DNA of 64,000 nucleotides, taken from the NCBI GenBank assembly GCA_009746045.1, contig RPFO01000002.1, forward strand, positions 1,044,240 through 1,108,239. Direction: 5' to 3'. Position numbers and translations under genes: made by a program. The stretch comes from Mesostigma viride (taxonomy: Eukaryota > Streptophyta > Mesostigmatophyceae > Mesostigmatales > Mesostigmataceae). Positions 40,100 to 51,291 of this stretch are shown piece by piece. The first letter of the stretch is position 1; each line of letters starts with the position of its first letter. The notes below the pieces were generated by a model. That model searched no databases. It was not told the origin of the DNA and saw nothing but the letters and a program-made list of their open reading frames with translations.

Positions 40100-42400
40100 T
40101 TAATAAGGCGCGCCCTGCGACCAAGGTAGCCATTGTACTGTAGATATATCGTCATCCGGCATACGTGTAAAGACCTGGTTCATGCCCATGAGTGCATGGA
40201 AGACTTCCAGCACTTGGGCTGGGGGTGTCATTGTTAGGGCCCGGGTCCCATACTTTGTGTTCTTCCGTCGCCAGGAGCCAGTAACGACGCATAGCCAGGT
40301 TCCAAGATGAGATAAACCGGCGGACCACGGCACCTCTCGTGTACGCGGCACGTAACGTGAATACGGTCTCGTTGCGAACTTGCCATATGGTGTGAAGCAT
40401 CGTCGTGCGGAGCCATATCCACCATTCATCTTCATCATCCTGAACGACTCGAAAACGCGGAAAAGATAACGGCAGGCTCGAGCTACCATGGTCATCCGGA
40501 TTCTCCCGATTTCTGGCCTGCGCTGGTTGTCTCTTTGATATCCATGCCATCTGGTTGGCTGTGAGGCTCGCGTCCCGTAATCCCGTGATGCCGAAAATAA
40601 CCGTAGATAGTGTGACGGTGGTGGGGGGAGCTGTAATAGCCATCCACTTGGCCCATACACCCAGCAGCCATTGCCAAACCCCTGCGAGTTGGCAGTCCAG
40701 AAATCTGTGCTCATTTGTTTCATCTGGAAAGTTGCATAAGCACGCCGCCGCGTGGGAGTACCGGTGGTGCAATTGGGAATTGACCCCGATGGCCCGATGC
40801 ATAAGCAGGTGCTGGACGTCGGTGGCCCGTTTGTCAACCAATGGGTGATCAACTGCCAAGGTAATGTTCTTGATCCAGGTGTAGCCCGGCCACTCGGGGT
40901 GCCAGCGCAGGCGACCCGGGTGCATCCTATGATTTTTATGTAGAAGTAGCCGGTATCCCCAGTCTGCCGTGTACTCGAAAGGCATTTCGTCATGGGGGTG
41001 CCGCCAGATGTGAGGACCCACCCAAATTCTAGCGGGTCTAGAGCAAGCGTGTCCAGTCGCCCCTTGCCAACATGTAGCCATGTGGTGTCGCGTATCACTG
41101 TGGTGGGGTCCAGGGGTAACATGCACGCCTGTGACAGTGACCACGGGACCACTCGAATGCGGTGACATTGAAATGCTGGAATGTAGGCGTACGATGTAAT
41201 CAATTTGCCGAGAAGTCCTTGACCGTTGGGTGTCTCCTGGAGCAATTGTATGGTAACGCCCGTCGACGCGACCGCAACGATGCAGCCCTTATGTATGGAC
41301 GTGTCGCGATCCGGGTAATAGCTCACCCATTCCCCGACTTGTAGGGGTTTGCGTGGGGTTGTCATGAGGGTATGCCATCCTGCGGGAATTGCTTGTAGAA
41401 GGTTGTCCCAAGCTGGTCGGCTGGGCATGTTTGCGATCCACGCACTGATTTCCGTGTATGTTAGGAGGCGATATCGGTCACCGTCAGCCGCGTATAAATC
41501 GATGATTCGCGTAACCGGCGGGTTGGCCGTCAAAAAGCCCTCATATGGGTTGCGGCCGCTTAAAACACCAAACACATTATGCTCACTATCGCGCAGCAAA
41601 TCATTGAAATATAATGGTTGGCGTGCCACCTCTTCCCGCGTGGTAGGGTGAGCAATTCTGTCCGGTTTTAGGTTCTTATAACCTTTCCACATACGTGCCC
41701 AGTACCATGATAAGCCTTTATACGAAGTGAGCGCACATGTAAGTATTGCTGCCCCCAAGTGCCATGATGTACCATTGTTGTGGGTATAGGTTGTGGCGAA
41801 AGCTTCTTGTGCCAACATACAACCAGGGTGTGCGTTTACGCCTATGAAAGCGGTTAGGATCTGTTTGGTGTACACTGACCATAAGCGCCACTCCATATTA
41901 TGTAAGCCCAAGCCTCCTTGAACCCATGGCATATAGGACATGTCCCGATCGATCCATCCCGGCACCGTGTGTGTTATGATACCCTGCTGTTTCCAAACAA
42001 AATTGCTGCCGATTCGTTGGATGATCTTGGTGGTGTACTCGTTAGGTGGGTGACCTTGGCAGTAGTAGAGCACTTTGGAGAATAACATTTGGTTGGTGAT
42101 GAGGACCCTGCCCCGTAGGCTGAGACGGGGAACCGCTGCCCATCTTGATGCCGCTTGGAGCATGCCTGTGAGTTTGCCACTGTGTGTTGTGTTGTCATAC
42201 AAAAAGGTGGGGTGTTCAGCAAGACGTCCATCCATAGTGCAGCCGATAGGGCAGTTGTGTAATAGGTGGTGACCGTCTGGCTGGACCCATGTCACAGGCA
42301 GATTAGGGAGTGATAAGCGGGGGGAGGATCCTCTCCCGATGTGCAGCCCCGTGGACTTTTGCACGTTACACCGCTGTTGAGAGGCCATAGCTACAATCAA
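40100..42400 (-). pseudogene. LINE C-terminal half with zf-RVT domain, frameshifted
   Basis: From 42400 the frame encodes a post-catalytic reverse-transcriptase region (SLRGRVLITNQMLFSKVLYY, IQRIGSNFVWKQ, GGLGLHNMEWRLWSVYTKQI). Near 41000, around a G run, the protein continues in another frame (HPHDEMPFEYTADWGYRLLL, LLMHRAIGVNSQLHHR, CLCNFPDETNEHRFLDCQ then LAGVWQWL). The last part is the zinc-binding zf-RVT pattern C-x-C..DE..H.F..C. The catalytic YxDD core is absent, so the copy is 5'-truncated. A SINE-like element interrupts it at 40422-40537. This LINE differs from the one at 4.8 kb. Confidence 0.8.
40422..40537 (+). mobile_element. SINE-like insertion in the LINE, 7-bp target duplication
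   Basis: ATATCCA flanks the insert at 40415-40421 and 40538-40544. The insert starts within the family (CCATTCATCTTCATCATCC), so it is 5'-truncated, and ends at the usual GGTTGTCTCTTTG. It is 116 bp and stays open in the host frame, so it appears as extra residues (KRQPAQARNRENP..) in the LINE translation. Confidence 0.85.
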
Positions 42401-44194
42401 GTTTCGTTTAACCCCTAAATGGTCTGAGATCCTGCCGATAAATCGGCTGGATCTTCACAATTTTGCAAACCAGATGCCATCCAACCTACCCATATCCAAT
42501 GGCTGTCCTTGGGGGCCAAGCATGTCCATGAGTTGCCCTTCGGGTTGGTATATCACAACCTCACATATATGCAGGGTAGGCCATATATAACTGCCGTCAA
42601 AGTCAGGGGGGTCAAGACGCGCGTTTTCATTTTTGGTAGAATGTGCATTTTGAATTATGTTATAAGACCTAGGCACCTACCACTTCAGGGATGATAAACA
42701 ATTAGTTGCTGAACAGTTTGAGCCATTGGGGTCATCATTTGGGTGGGTATACCAGCAGTTACACCCAGTACAGCCCATAGGGGTACCGTTGGTAAAAAGC
42801 AACCAAGGGGGTAAGGGTGGGCATACTACCTACTAATATGGCCACCAACCATGCCAAACAATACATTTCCCTTCCACAATGATGGGGAAACATAACTGCA
42901 TCATCACACTGCCCTTACATGGCACCTATGTGCAGGTGCTACCTTGTCCATGCACGTAGGTAACGTGGTACGGATACCCTACGCAAGGCATGCATTCTAG
43001 GAGGCAGCCACCAACAAACTAGTGATGTTGAGCCTATTTCAGCCTGCCCTAGCAAGGATAAACTAGGCCTAAGCTGCTATAGCTTGCCAGGTGATGGCCA
43101 GCACACCTGGTGGCACATGCTGTCAATGGGAAGCTTTTACTCACCAGTTACGTGCTTGATGATGCCACAGAGACCAGCCAACTGCCTCACACTCATGCAA
43201 TATGTGTATGGGAAATGTATAACAAACATATATGGAGGTATTCAAACCCATACAGCCTCTAAAACTTATCACCATCACCCTGTGGCAGGTCAACTGACTG
43301 AGGGAAGCATCTAAGAAGGGTGTTTTAGAAAGGGGCCAGGCCAGGGTCAAGAAAGAGCATGAATAATGCAAAAAGAATGTGCTACACAAGCTAGAACGTA
43401 TATACAAACGTCAAACATCGATAGGAAAACGATGCTTAAGCTTTACCAGGCATGGATGGCGTTACCTTGGCCCAGGCGGTGGCCGCAAAATGGCGCATTT
43501 CGGCACACCAAAGTTGTGCAGCATGGTCGCTGGATTCGGCGATTTCTGGCCACCCTTGCACGTTTACGACTAATATGTATCATAAAAAGTACAAAGAAAC
43601 CGATATATCCTTTAAAATACGCCGGAAAGGTATTGCTGTCAACGTTTCTATCGTCCGGCCTGATCGCAGTTTTTTTCCAGCAAGAACGCTGCCGACACCT
43701 ATCAAATGGCATTCCCGCGAACCAGAAATTGGCCTGTATGATCTTTAGGACGTATAAAATCAATATCCTAAGTTTGGTCAGAAAATTCGAACGAAAACGT
43801 AAATGCCATGCGTGGGCGCAAGCCGCCATGGCCAGGTCGTCGTTTTCCGGAATGCACGTTGTACGTGAAAAAGTACCCTGACCCCTTGTACTTTGACCGG
43901 CCAGAACACCTCTATAACTTTGTCAGAAGTATGCAAACCCATATACCAGGCTTTAGAGTATTTTATAAACTTTCGATCTTCTCAGCTAAACTTTTCCTAA
44001 TTCTCAATAGTTTTCGCGGCATTTGGTCGCCCGAGAAGGGGCCGATGCATCGGCTGGAACTCGATTTTTGGCGGAAAATCGGCCGCAAGACCATTTAGGC
44101 CAGCCGGAGCGGCTGCTTAGGTTTTAGCGGGCAAGTGTTCGAAGCGCGTCATTGGTGAATTACTGGGGAACTTGGGTTTCCCCGCGAAACTCCA
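42401..44194. other. No gene recognised
   Basis: The longest ORF is 43366-43881 plus (171 codons, basic, no motif), with a 128-codon ORF on the other strand of the same segment. The region is AT-richer than confirmed exons. No dispersed family member was recognised. Confidence 0.45.
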
Positions 44195-44455
44195 ACCGCA
44201 CGTTCAGATTTCCAAATCTCAAGTAAAGTTCGGCGCAACTTTCTGAACGGGGGCAGTTGACGAGCAGCATTCCTCCGGACGAATGAATTGCGTTCCATAC
44301 TTGCGCAAAATTTTGAAAGGTGGCTTGCGTGCAGCCCTACTAAAATTTGCGCGGACGTTCAGATTTCCAAATCTCAAGTAAATTTCAGCGGAACTTTCTG
44401 AACGGGGGTAGTTGGCGGGCAGCGTTCCTCCAGACGAATGAAATGCGTTCCATAC
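44195..44455. repeat. Tandem repeat, ~152-bp unit, ~1.7 copies
   Basis: CACGTTCAGATTTCCAAATC and GAACGGGGGCAGTTGACGAG recur 152 bp apart. The second copy breaks off at GCGTTCCATAC where the inverted-repeat element begins, and the missing continuation (CGCAAAATTTTGAAAGG) is found on the far side of that element at 47371. Confidence 0.85.
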
Positions 44456-44838
44456 TAAGGTAATCCACCCGGCTAAGGGCCACCTCTGGCATTCGCAGGA
44501 CTGGGCAGATTGTCATTCTGAGCACGGATTTGGAATCAGCGACATCGACTTCGCATGGTAAAATTCTTGTTGGGACCGTTTTGGCACGTTTTGGGGGGGG
44601 GGGGGGGGGGGGCGGGGAGGCAAAGTCGGGTTAAGGGCCACCCCTGTTTTTTAGCAGGAAAAAGCAGGGGAAAGCGGGGAAAGGCCTTGGTTACATGGCT
44701 AGCGGTTTATTAAATTATTCTGCTCAGCATGCAGCGCCTAACACATGGTGGGCTTCCAGTTTGCTAGCTGCTTCCATTGACGGCTGAGAACCCTGAACTG
44801 AAGACGCAGAATAGCTGAGTGACAGACTTCGCGAGGGG

Positions 44839-45174
44839 ATGGCAGAAGACACGTCCGGGCATCCAGCATTCTCCCAGAGGATGCTGGATGCTGGCTTAGT
44901 TGACTATAGGCACTTTAAAGCCCTCGTCATCGTCACAATGAAAGACGCCGAGGGCAACGCTCCCAAGGCAACCGACTGTAGAATTGTATCATCGGCGGGT
45001 TCCTTCTCGAGGTTGTTCCAGAGGAGAAATTGCGGGAATGCAGCTGGAACGACTATCAAAAACTGTTTAACCGAAAGAGCACGCTACCATCGATGCTTGG
45101 AAGCAGCTGCGACAGCTGGCCACCTGAATTGTGTTCAAGTTTTCAATAAAGTCTTTGCATGGTTGTGTGATTGA
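44839..45174 (+). CDS. Hypothetical 111-codon ORF inside the TIR element
   Basis: The ORF reads MAEDTSGHPAFSQRMLDAGL then VDYRHFKALVIVTMKDAEGN and ends LNCVQVFNKVFAWLCD. Composition looks protein-like, but the 3' third overlaps a 117-bp tandem repeat and no family is recognised. It could be a captured exon or chance. Confidence 0.2.
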   Translation: MAEDTSGHPAFSQRMLDAGLVDYRHFKALVIVTMKDAEGNAPKATDCRIVSSAGSFSRLFQRRNCGNAAGTTIKNCLTERARYHRCLEAAATAGHLNCVQVFNKVFAWLCD

Positions 45175-45355
45175 TGAGCCGTGATTTGCCATGAAGTAGT
45201 CTAACTTATTATGGCACATCAAGCGACCACATAGGGCCACCTGAATCGTATTCAAGTTTTCAATAAAGTCTTGGCATGGTTGTGTGATTGATGAGCCGTG
45301 ATTCGCCGTGAACTAGTCTAACTTATTATGGCACAACAAGCGACCACATAGGGCC
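45118..45355. repeat. Tandem duplication, 117-bp unit, 2 copies
   Basis: GGCCACCTGAATTGTGTTCA and GATTGATGAGCCGTGATTTG recur 116-117 bp apart with ~10 substitutions; a third copy begins at 45355 and stops. Confidence 0.9.
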
Positions 45356-45540
45356 ACCCTGAATTGTGCCAAGGTGTGTGGGTGTGTCAAAAGTGTTCGA
45401 TTGTTGTGTTACTTGCCATATCAAGCAACAACATGGAATCATAGATCCATTAAGACATATGAAGTGAGATCGACAACTATTCTATTGTAGTTGTGAGACA
45501 ACTAATTTAGTTAGACATTAGTTACTTCCATGCTCGTGGT

Positions 45541-45640
45541 CGTGTGCGGGTGCGGGTGCGGGTGCGGGTGCGGGTGCGGGTGCGGGTGCGGGTGCGGGTG
45601 CGGGTGCGGGTGCGTGTGCGTGTGCGTGTGCGTGTGAGCA
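45541..45640. repeat. (GGGTGC)n hexanucleotide array
   Basis: About 12 units of GGGTGC followed by four units of GTGTGC. Confidence 0.95.
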
Positions 45641-46364
45641 GGATTGAGTGTGGGCAAGGGCAAGGGCAAAGTATCTAGAACCTTGATGTCTAATCACTGC
45701 AAGAAAATGTCCTCAAATGAGGACATTTTAAAGATGGATACCATTTGTAATAACTCACACACGTCAACACATCCATGGGTACGGTATGGAACCATTAACT
45801 TTTATGATATGCTCAAGAGTTGAAATGCTTTACTTCCATGAAATATGCTCATTATATAATTGTTTACGATTTATGAATGTAGGGGGGTCGTTACACGAGT
45901 GACCAAAAAGCACTCTGACAAGTCATGTTCAATGTGCTAAGAAAGAAGGCATGGCCAGGTCATGGCTGGTCCTGAAAATGCACTGAGGGTGCCCACAACA
46001 TGTCTACGTTACACCCTCGCTATCCTAGACCCTGCAGCCTGCCAGGGGGGGGGGCACAAAATGTAACTGGCAGCCAGGGACGATGGTGCAGGCCAAATAG
46101 CAGGTGTAAAGCTAGCTCAGTCCAAAGAGTGAAACAAGAAGCAAATATTTGCGTAGGCCAAGGTGAGGTCCAAGATTGTCATTAGAGGCTTGGCTGCCAC
46201 CACGGTGCTAAACCATGATGCTGAAGCCTCGCATTACATATGAAACATATTCTGAAAAGAGGCACGTATTGTAACACAATAACAATGTAAACATGACGAG
46301 CTCAAGTTTCCAAGCCAGTCTTCATCACTTGGACAAGAGTTATAGCGTTCGAAACATATGGGCA

Positions 46365-46539
46365 TCTAGTCGCTCTTCACGTAAGCCAGCCATAATTTCA
46401 ATGCACAAGGATACACATTTCCATCACCATTCATCTTCATCATCCTGAACGACTCGAACACGCGGACAAGATAACGGCAGGCTCGAGCTACCATGGTCCG
46501 GATTCTCCCGATTTCCGGCCTGCGCTGGTTGTCTCCTTG
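46365..46539 (+). mobile_element. SINE-like copy, 9-bp target duplication
   Basis: ATATGGGCA flanks the copy exactly at 46356-46364 and 46540-46548. The 175-bp insert runs from TCTAGTCGCTCTTCACGTAA to GGTTGTCTCCTTG and is a good reference for the family. Confidence 0.92.
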
Positions 46540-46844
46540 ATATGGGCAACATCCCAGCAAGCCTTGAAAAGCTTCAGGCAGTATATGTGTTAAATCAAAC
46601 TACCACGTTGCAATTAAACACAGCGACTGCTACTTGCTGCTGTTTTGACATCGCAAGACCGTTTACCTTTTCAGTGACGCAACGGGAAAAGAAAGCACTG
46701 TCCAGCAAACTTCCGTAATTCCGCTTTGTCGCCGTTTACCGAAACAGCGATAACATTTTTGTCGCGAGGGTTTTCTAGCTCCAACTCGGACCAGCCAGCA
46801 GCAACCTCTATTGGCACCCGTGATCATTACTATCATAATACGCC

Positions 46845-46963
46845 GTCTAGGTCATCTAGTCGCTCTACACGCAAGCCACGAACACGCGGACAAGATAACG
46901 GCAGGCTCGAGCTACCATGGTCCGGATTCTCCCGATTTCTGACCTGCGCTGGTTGTCTCCTTG
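46845..46963 (+). mobile_element. SINE-like copy with internal deletion, 10-bp target duplication
   Basis: ATAATACGCC flanks the copy exactly at 46835-46844 and 46964-46973. The 119-bp insert starts GTCTAGGTCATCTAGTCGCT but lacks the CATTCATCTTCATCATCC segment, joining CACGCAAGCCA directly to CGAACACGCGG. Confidence 0.92.
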
Positions 46964-47370
46964 ATAATACGCCAACCCCTTCAGGGTGACATCCGTTGTC
47001 ACGACTCGACGGCTTATGGTCGTCATAGGGAATGAACGCCGGTTCATATGGAACAGTGAACAAGCTGCTTGTCGTCTGTCGAGCTCTATGCGGAGCACGT
47101 AACCTTGTGCAACGATCGTTGCTCAATCCATACGATGCAAGTACCGACTGGATACATACGAAGCAACGACCGACAACAAGCAGCTGGAATTACGGCATGG
47201 CCTGGAGGCAACCGCTGGCCCTTCCCTTGCAGCTACGCCGCCATGCACCTGTTGTTAAATATTCTGGTCATTTCAAACCAAATTGCGCAAAATGCTGGGG
47301 GGGGGGGGGGGGGGGGGGTCCAGGGGTGGCCCTTAGCGGGTGTGGCCCTTAGCCGGGTGGATTACCTTAC

Positions 47371-47640
47371 CGCAAAATTTTGAAAGGTAGCTTGCGTGCA
47401 GCCCTACTAAAATTTGCGCGAAGTGTGGGACTGAAACTTTTTGGTAGTTGCCGTCACTTCCTCTTGTGCAAACGTGTGGGAGTGAAAATTCGTAACGGAA
47501 ACTTTTTGGTAGTTGCCGTCACTTCATTTTGCGCGAGTGTTGGGCTGAAAATTCGTAACGGAAACTTTTTGGTAGTTGGCGTCACTTCCTTTGGTTCGAC
47601 TGAAAATTCGCTGAAATTCGCTGAATTCGTACCGTAGCCT
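47371..47640. repeat. Tandem repeat, ~66-bp unit, 3 copies
   Basis: GAAACTTTTTGGTAGTTGCC GTCACTTC recurs three times, separated by GAAAATTCGTAACG. The left edge continues the 152-bp repeat family interrupted by the TIR element. Confidence 0.9.
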
Positions 47641-47759
47641 AATTTTTAGTACCTCGAAGTGACGGGGCACCTAAAAATTTGCCCACAAGTACACTTGGCA
47701 GCGCGCTCACTGGGAAAAATTGTACAGCCGCTCCGGCGGGCCACTTGAACGAATTGTAA

Positions 47760-47795
47760 TAGTGAGTGAGTGAGTGAGTGAGTGAGTGAAAGGTG
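47760..47795. repeat. (AGTG)n microsatellite
   Basis: Seven units of GTGA/AGTG. Confidence 0.9.
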
Positions 47796-47945
47796 AGGTG
47801 GGCTCAAGACATCGGCGAAGGCACAAGCTGATGGGCACAAGGTGCCAGAGCTGATTGAAGGTACTATATAACGCTGTGCGCTGATATCATTTCAAGTGCT
47901 GTAATGCCTAAGTTATCCCATAATCGACTGCCCCCATCTAAACAA

Positions 47946-49015
47946 CTAGCGTGAGTGCTCTATCCCAAGGAATCGAGCCCGGGGGGGCTTACACAGTTTC
48001 TTGTTGACATTAAGGTCCCCGCCCCGCCAGTACAACTGGGGCTTCTCCAGGTTGGTCTTGTGGCGGATGTAGTCGGGCCACTGGTCGCGGCGTTGCTGCT
48101 TCTGGGCTGGCGTCAGGTCGTCGTCAAGCGACCAGGGGGTGTTTTCCAACTTCTTGCGCCGGTGAGACGGAGGAACCGAACTCGGGCTGCAATGTCGAGC
48201 TGAAGGTGAGGACCACTGGTGGGCCGGGGCCCAGCCTTGTCGATCCCGTGGATGGGGCAGGGGGTTACTATAGGCGCCCTGCAGTGTCGCATGCACCTGG
48301 CAGCTCCATGCGCGCCAAGAGCTGTTTCTTCAGCTAGCTTGTCTAGAACTAAAGTGTGGGGTCTCCCCCGGCTGCATGTTGAAGCGCCTGATGGAGGATA
48401 TTAAACCCGCGGCCGGCAGCGGCGACGGTCGGGGTCCGCGGCCTCGCAACGCGTGCATGTCTTCCAGCTCCTGGAGCTTGGTGGTGATGGCGGTGGTGGT
48501 AGAGCCTGCATGGTTGCCTCGATCGCTCTAGAGCAGGTCAGCCCAGGAGGTTCGAGTTGAGGGGTCATCGCTATAGCCCGGCCTACCGGCAGGTTGGGCG
48601 GCGATGGTGACCGTACGCCGGTTTGCGCGCTCGGCGATCTCGGGGACCTGCGTGGCCAGGGCGTCTACCTTGGTACGAACTGCCTCAAGTTTCACGGACC
48701 GTGCCTTAGCCGACTCCGCGGCCTTCCACCTGTGACCTGGTTAAGGAGGGCGGTCACAGTGGCTGTGGCCAGGCTCGGAAACCTTGGTGACAATGTGCTC
48801 TTGCGTAGCAGTAAACTGAGGCTGGATTGAGCTTATTATAGCACTTGCGACTCTGGCTTCGATGTTGTTGACCTTGCAATGATGGCTGCGAGAGTGTTGA
48901 GTGGGACGTCAGGCGCATTTGACAGCTAGGGCGGCGAGCTGCTCAGCCATCGGTGCCAGCAGCTCCGCCACTGCAGCTCGGATGGAGTTCGTGCTGGGGG
49001 AGGCGATATCCATAG
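47946..49015 (-). pseudogene. LINE ORF1-like relic
   Basis: Minus-strand fragments in several frames are consistent with a retroelement ORF1: MDIASPSTNSIRAAVAELLA (about 49010), KARSVKLEAVRTKVDALATQ then VPEIAERANRRTVTIA (about 48710-48590), ITTKLQELEDMHALRGRGPR (about 48500). A C-terminal block follows: TPWSLDDDLTPAQKQQRRDQ then WPDYIRHKTNLEKPQLYWRG and GDLNVNKK (48140-48000). The YWRGGDL ending matches the coding tail of the elements at 5289 and 37430. The middle looks coiled-coil. Multiple stops and frame changes show decay. Confidence 0.55.
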
Positions 49016-49079
49016 GAAGCATATGATAAATCAGCGTACAAATCCTCATGGCTAATGTATACATGCTAAATGGAATATT

Positions 49080-49260
49080 GAGCGCACTACGTACAGCTCA
49101 TCTTGGTGATCGCGCAGTCGAGTTGCTGCTCCAGCTCCTGCATGCATGCGTCCGGTCAGCGTCCACGTTCAACGGTTTTGGCTCCATAGGTCAGAATTGT
49201 CAGAATGACGACCTTGAAGAGGTCGTGTTTGCAATCATACACTTTATCTCACTATCTTGG
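49080..49260 (-). pseudogene. LINE reverse-transcriptase thumb fragment
   Basis: On the minus strand HDLFKVVILTILTYGAKTVE and MQELEQQLDCAITKMSCT parallel ILFKALVVLSILLYGCEAWT and ALSQQLDGTVTRML in the LINE at 4.8 kb. Confidence 0.6.
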
Positions 49261-49329
49261 ACGTTTGGAAACATGGAATGGCTACCGTATAATGACGTAC
49301 TGACTAGCTAGACCTTTTCAGTGGTTTTC

Positions 49330-49690
49330 CATTCGCGGGTATATCCTTGTAAATGGTGGGAGAGCGATCGCAGCAATGGTGCTTGAGCACCACTAGACAC
49401 TCCCGGCCAGAAGCTGTTTCCGGCCCGTCGAAACACAGTGACGCCCTGATCAAGCAGGAAGCTGTTTCCGGCCCCGCCGTCTAGTTCATCTAGTTGCTCT
49501 TCACGTAAGCCAGCGCCATAATTTCGATGAACAAGGCTACTACACATCTCCATGCATCTCCATTTATTCTGATTTGGCACGCCGCAAAGGTGAAATTAAA
49601 CCATTTGCGTTCAGTGCCGGTCCGCGGAAAACGTGGAAAACGCGATCTGCGAATGAATCCGACCGGAATCGAACTGGGGACGTACCTCCA
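49330..49690 (+). mobile_element. Composite SINE-like repeat (long 5' part joined to tRNA-related part)
   Basis: GCGATCGCAGCAATGGTGCT..CACTAGACACTCCCGGCCAG and GCTGTTTCCGGCCCCGCCGT lead into CTAGTTCATCTAGTTGCTCT TCACGTAAGCC, the 5' half of the SINE-like family. After CATTTATTCTGATTTGGCAC the sequence switches to the tRNA-related repeat also present at 38.96-39.14 kb. Either one element inserted in the other or the two share a recombinant history. Confidence 0.6.
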
Positions 49691-49737
49691 TTTATATCCA
49701 TCATGCAATTAAATTCATCACTAGCTTGAAAAAGTAA

Positions 49738-50100
49738 GAAAGTAAATTAAATTAAATTATAACATGCCTCCGTGGGGAGATCATGTAGCACATATTCCAT
49801 GATGGATGGGGTGGGGGAAGCCGCGTAATCGAACTATCCTAACGCTAAGCTATCTAGTCTAGAAAATCCTCACTACACTACTCATCAAAACGCCTCCTCC
49901 GCTTGGGGGGAGGGGGCTCGCCCACGGCAGGGTCGGGCGTGTGCGCCTTGACAATCTTCTTCCACCTCGTCTTGTCCTGCATATGGCAGTCCAAAGGCGG
50001 GAGAGAGAGTGGATGCGGTACTCAAACTGGGCTGGGACCACTAGGTCGTCCAGCAATTAACATCTGGGTGTAGTTCGTGACAGGTTTCCCTACCCTTTTC
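49738..50100 (-). pseudogene. LINE 3' end, second tail type
   Basis: The tail (AATTT)n and CATGCCTCCGTGGGGAGATC ATG hairpin lie at 49738-49785. The coding C-terminus MLDDLVVPAQFEYRIHSLSR LWTA, then a frameshift, lies at 50056-49900. It is a close paralogue of 38440-38900. Confidence 0.75.
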
Positions 50101-50124
50101 AATGGGAAGAAAGTAAATTGCGTG

Positions 50125-50470
50125 TCATTAATTAATTAAATTAAATTAACTCGTGAGCACTCCTGTTGGGGAGTCACGGAGCATTAACCCCCATGTCCAG
50201 ATGGATGGATGCATGGATGCATGGTGCACGCAATCCTACCGGTCTAAGCTATCTACTACATAAACAATCCTATTCTATATCTATGGTGTTCGCGACCCTA
50301 CTAGGGGTCTTGTCTAGCATGCCGCCCACATGTGCAGGCGCGCGGCTTCCCCACTGCAGAAGGTTTTGTCCTCTATGACGTGGGCCCACTTAATTGGCCT
50401 AATTGTCCAGCATCTTTTTCCAAATCACAGAGAGGCCTAGGCCCCCCATGTCCTCTACTAGCTGTGCTTT
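50125..50470 (-). pseudogene. LINE 3' end with TTAA tail
   Basis: The tail TTAATTAATTAAATTAAATT, hairpin and GGAGCATTAACCCCCATG lie at 50125-50195, a short GATG tract at 50205-50222, then UTR and the C-terminal coding fragment (GGLGLSVIWKKMLDN-like) to 50470, in inverted orientation. Confidence 0.65.
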
Positions 50471-50869
50471 GAAGGTGCGGGCCTTGCGGCGATGAATACT
50501 TGCGTGTCATGCGCATGGCCGGCATGCCACGGCTCTTACTATGCTAATCTCATGCATTACAAAAATAATTACACGAAAGTTACAAATAACGTCTGCATCA
50601 TGCCCCAACCATATAGTCACTAGAGGGGATCAGAATATAGTCACTAGAGGGGGATATAATCCTCATCCTAGCTTGAATGCGTGGGCTAGATATAAGTAAG
50701 TTAATTAATTAAGTACTTGTGCGTCATGCGCATGGGCATGCCACGGCCGGCCGGAGTACTATGCTAATCTCATTGAAAAATAATTACACGGAAGCTACAA
50801 ATATCAAGGAGACAACCAGCGCAGGCCAGAAATCGTCTGCATCATGCCCCAACCATATGTGCTCACCAC
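50471..50869. repeat. Two copies of a LINE 3' UTR segment, one with a 25-30 bp SINE-end insertion
   Basis: TACAAATAACGTCTGCATCA TGCCCCAACC (50581 on) and its homologue at 50797 differ by an inserted CAAGGAGACAACCAGCGCAG GCCAG at about 50805. The inverted homologue at 6950-6970 also lacks the insertion, giving two empty sites. Confidence 0.8.
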
Positions 50870-51040
50870 TAGACACTCCCGGCCAGTTACCTAGGCTCGA
50901 AACACACGCCCTAATCAAGCAAGCTGTTTCCGGCCCCACCGTCTAGGTCATCTAGTTGCTCTTCACGTAAGCCAGCCATACTTCCAATGATCAAGGCTAC
51001 ACATTTCCATCTCCATTCATATTCATCATCCTGAACGATG
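50870..51040 (+). mobile_element. SINE-like family, 5' part
   Basis: CACTAGACACTCCCGGCCAG, TAATCAAGCAAGCTGTTTCC and GTCTAGGTCATCTAGTTGCT through CCATTCATATTCATCATCC TGAACGA, then homology stops. It shows that the family extends about 80-100 bp further upstream than most copies. Confidence 0.7.
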
Positions 51041-51069
51041 AGGATTAATGAGAATTTATACGCTGATTT

Positions 51070-51279
51070 GCCCTATATGTTTCCCACATTCTTAGGGCGC
51101 ACAGGCGCCTGGGCCTAGCCGGGCACCTGGCCCGCACAGATCAGGTAGACACATCAGATAGACTAGCTTGCACCAAGCCCGCCCAGCCTGGACGTTATGT
51201 CCTCACCTGGCGTGCCCCAGGCCGCGCGCGGCATGCAGGGCCGCCACCCGTCGACTTTCCGTGATAGGCATGGACATGT
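51070..51279 (+). pseudogene. LINE C-terminal fragment
   Basis: Plus-strand frame GLAGHLARTDQVDTSDRLAC then TKPAQPGRYVLTWRAPGRAR, homologous to 39553-39730 and to 6480-6570. Confidence 0.7.
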
Positions 51280-51291
51280 GCTACCCTAGAT

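Larger units (their letters stand above)
44456..47369. mobile_element. Terminal-inverted-repeat element, 2,914 bp
   Basis: Perfect 28-bp inverted termini at 44456-44483 and 47342-47369 begin TAAGGTAATCCACCCGG. Inside each end is a further TAAGGGCCACC-type motif and a G or C homopolymer (44591-44612; 47297-47318). The flanks match an uninterrupted paralogous site 150 bp to the left (CCATACTTGCGCAAAATTTT), supporting insertion. No clear target duplication or transposase is visible, so the superfamily is unassigned. Two SINE-like insertions lie within it. Confidence 0.75.
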
